Origin: Persephonella sp.
GTDB taxonomy: Bacteria; Aquificota; Aquificia; Aquificales; Hydrogenothermaceae
Reading direction: 5' to 3'
Assembly: GCA_027081375.1 (NCBI GenBank)
Contig: JALWKR010000072.1
Span: 1 to 6,590, forward strand
Length of the DNA: 6,590 nt
A program made the position numbers and the translations under genes. The notes below the pieces were generated by a model. The model saw only the letters and a program-made list of their open reading frames with translations. It did no database searches and was not told where the DNA came from. Below are positions 5,324 to 6,590 of this stretch, piece by piece (the stretch's first letter is position 1; every line of letters begins with the position of its first letter).

Positions 5324-6590
5324 ATGAAGAAACTCTTTTTCTCAGCTTTAGTAGGAACTGTTTTTTCTGTTTATAGTGCTGATGCTTTTTCTTTTTCAGA
5401 TTTTCAAAAGCATTTAAACAATTATCAACCACCACAGCTAGAAAAACCTGTATACCCTTTTAAACTTAATGACAGTTTTTCATTTAACAATCCAGTTAAA
5501 GAATTTCCTAAACCTTTAAATCCTCATAAAGACAAGGATAAAAAAGATTCTAAAGACAGAAAACATATTCTAGTTAAGTTTAAGGAGTCTGCTCCTTATA
5601 AGCTTATAAAACAGATTTTAGCTGATGCTGGTATTGATATAGAGAAGTACTTTAAAAATACAGATATCTTTTTATTAAAACTTCCTGAAGGATTTCCTGT
5701 AGAAGAGGCAATAAAGTTTTTAAAAGAATTTGATTTTGTAAAGTACGCTGAGCCTGATATTGTTTTTAAACTTTCTGCTAAAAAAATTCCTAATGATCCT
5801 CTATTTTCTAAACAGTGGGGATTAAATAACAGTTCAGATAGAGATATAGATGCTCCTGAAGGATGGAGTAAAGAAACAGGAAATGGAAAAGTGATTATTG
5901 GAATTATAGATACAGGAGTAGACTACAATCATGAGGATTTAAGAAAAAATATATGGACCAACTCTAAAGAATGTAATGGAATAAAAGGTGTAGATGATGA
6001 TGGAAACGGTTATGTAGATGACTGCCACGGTTGGAATGCTGTAGACAACAACGGAAATCCTTTAGATGATAATGGACACGGTACCCATGTAGCAGGTATT
6101 GCTGCAGCAGCAGGAAATAACGGAAAAGGTATTACAGGAGTTAGCTGGAATGCCAAAATACTTCCTCTCAAGTTTATGAGAAGTGATGGAAGGGGAAATC
6201 TTAGTGACGCTATTGAGTGTATAGAGTATGTTATTGATAACATAAAAAAAGGGAGAAATATAAAGGTTGTAAATGCAAGCTGGGGTGGATATCAAAGTAG
6301 CAGTGCTTTAAGAGATGCTATTAGAAAATTAAGACAGAATGATGTTCTTTTTGTTGCTGCAGCAGGAAATGATAAAAACAACAACGATGCTAAACCTTTT
6401 TACCCTGCAAGCTATGACCTTGATAACATAATTGCTGTAGCAGCTACAGATAAAGACGATAATCTTGCAAGTTTTTCAAACTATGGTAAAAACTCTGTTG
6501 ATGTTGCAGCTCCAGGGGTTGATATTCTAAGCACGTATCCAGGAAATAAATACAGATATATGAGTGGAACATCTATGGCAACACCTTTTG
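5324..6590 (+). CDS. secreted subtilisin-like (S8) serine protease with I9-type propeptide, C-terminus beyond the right edge
   Basis: An exported endopeptidase made as an inactive precursor; 422 codons are visible without a stop. Residues 1-21 are a Sec signal peptide (MKK, hydrophobic core, ADA before the likely cleavage after A21). A proline- and then lysine/aspartate-rich linker follows (about 36-80), then an I9-like inhibitory propeptide (about 81-150, beginning HILVKF). The catalytic domain from about 158 shows D196 in IDTGVD, H252 in GHGTHVAG, oxyanion N349 in AAAGND and S417 in GTSMATP. DDDGNGYVDD (224-233) is a calcium-binding loop common in thermostable subtilases, and C217 and C234 bracket it as a possible disulfide. 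The visible part ends five residues after the catalytic serine, so the last catalytic helix and any C-terminal extension are unseen. It is transcribed away from the ccl run. Target and physiological role are not shown. Confidence 0.95.
   Translation, partial: MKKLFFSALVGTVFSVYSADAFSFSDFQKHLNNYQPPQLEKPVYPFKLNDSFSFNNPVKEFPKPLNPHKDKDKKDSKDRKHILVKFKESAPYKLIKQILADAGIDIEKYFKNTDIFLLKLPEGFPVEEAIKFLKEFDFVKYAEPDIVFKLSAKKIPNDPLFSKQWGLNNSSDRDIDAPEGWSKETGNGKVIIGIIDTGVDYNHEDLRKNIWTNSKECNGIKGVDDDGNGYVDDCHGWNAVDNNGNPLDDNGHGTHVAGIAAAAGNNGKGITGVSWNAKILPLKFMRSDGRGNLSDAIECIEYVIDNIKKGRNIKVVNASWGGYQSSSALRDAIRKLRQNDVLFVAAAGNDKNNNDAKPFYPASYDLDNIIAVAATDKDDNLASFSNYGKNSVDVAAPGVDILSTYPGNKYRYMSGTSMATPF

Noticed and set aside
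6010..6295. Two overlapping 77-codon minus-strand open frames
   Set aside because: Both are antisense to the subtilase core containing the calcium loop and the catalytic H252, overlap each other in different frames, and have low-complexity translations.

Overview
The window is AT-rich, tightly packed bacterial DNA. The protein set is a short-type inositol-phosphate synthase, a long-form SerA, an NtrY-like kinase, a 258-residue citryl-CoA-lyase-type protein and an exported subtilase. Together with the lysine/isoleucine-rich composition, this suggests a thermophilic autotroph of the Aquificota. The low GC leans towards a Hydrogenothermaceae-like member (Persephonella or Sulfurihydrogenibium type). 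This placement is an inference from gene content and remembered homologues; no marker gene or RNA gene is present.

Layout. The minus strand carries a four-gene run from 5173 down to the left edge. Its order is ccl-like (5173-4397), NtrY-like histidine kinase (4397-2397), serA (2321-732) and ino1 (719 to the edge, incomplete). The first pair overlaps by one base (TAATG). The serA stop codon runs directly into the ino1 Shine-Dalgarno sequence, with 12 bases between the genes. The only real gap is 75 bases before serA, which holds a weak -10-like TATAAT. To the right, a 150-base divergent intergenic region carries two identical A/T-tract copies flanking a small palindrome. It separates this run from a plus-strand secreted S8 protease (5324 to the right edge, incomplete, with no stop codon in the window).

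How the genes fit together. Three of the minus-strand genes act in central carbon flow. Ccl would split citryl-CoA into acetyl-CoA and oxaloacetate in the reductive TCA cycle. SerA takes 3-phosphoglycerate into serine synthesis. Ino1 takes glucose-6-phosphate to inositol phosphate, for inositol lipids or di-inositol-phosphate solutes. The kinase between them is a membrane sensor whose response regulator is not in view. The protease is an independent exported enzyme.

I see no tRNA, rRNA, CRISPR array, insertion sequence or convincing terminator. No gene here is of an unrecognised family. The points most worth a second look are the sensor kinase translationally coupled to a carbon-fixation enzyme, and the repeat architecture of the divergent promoter region.
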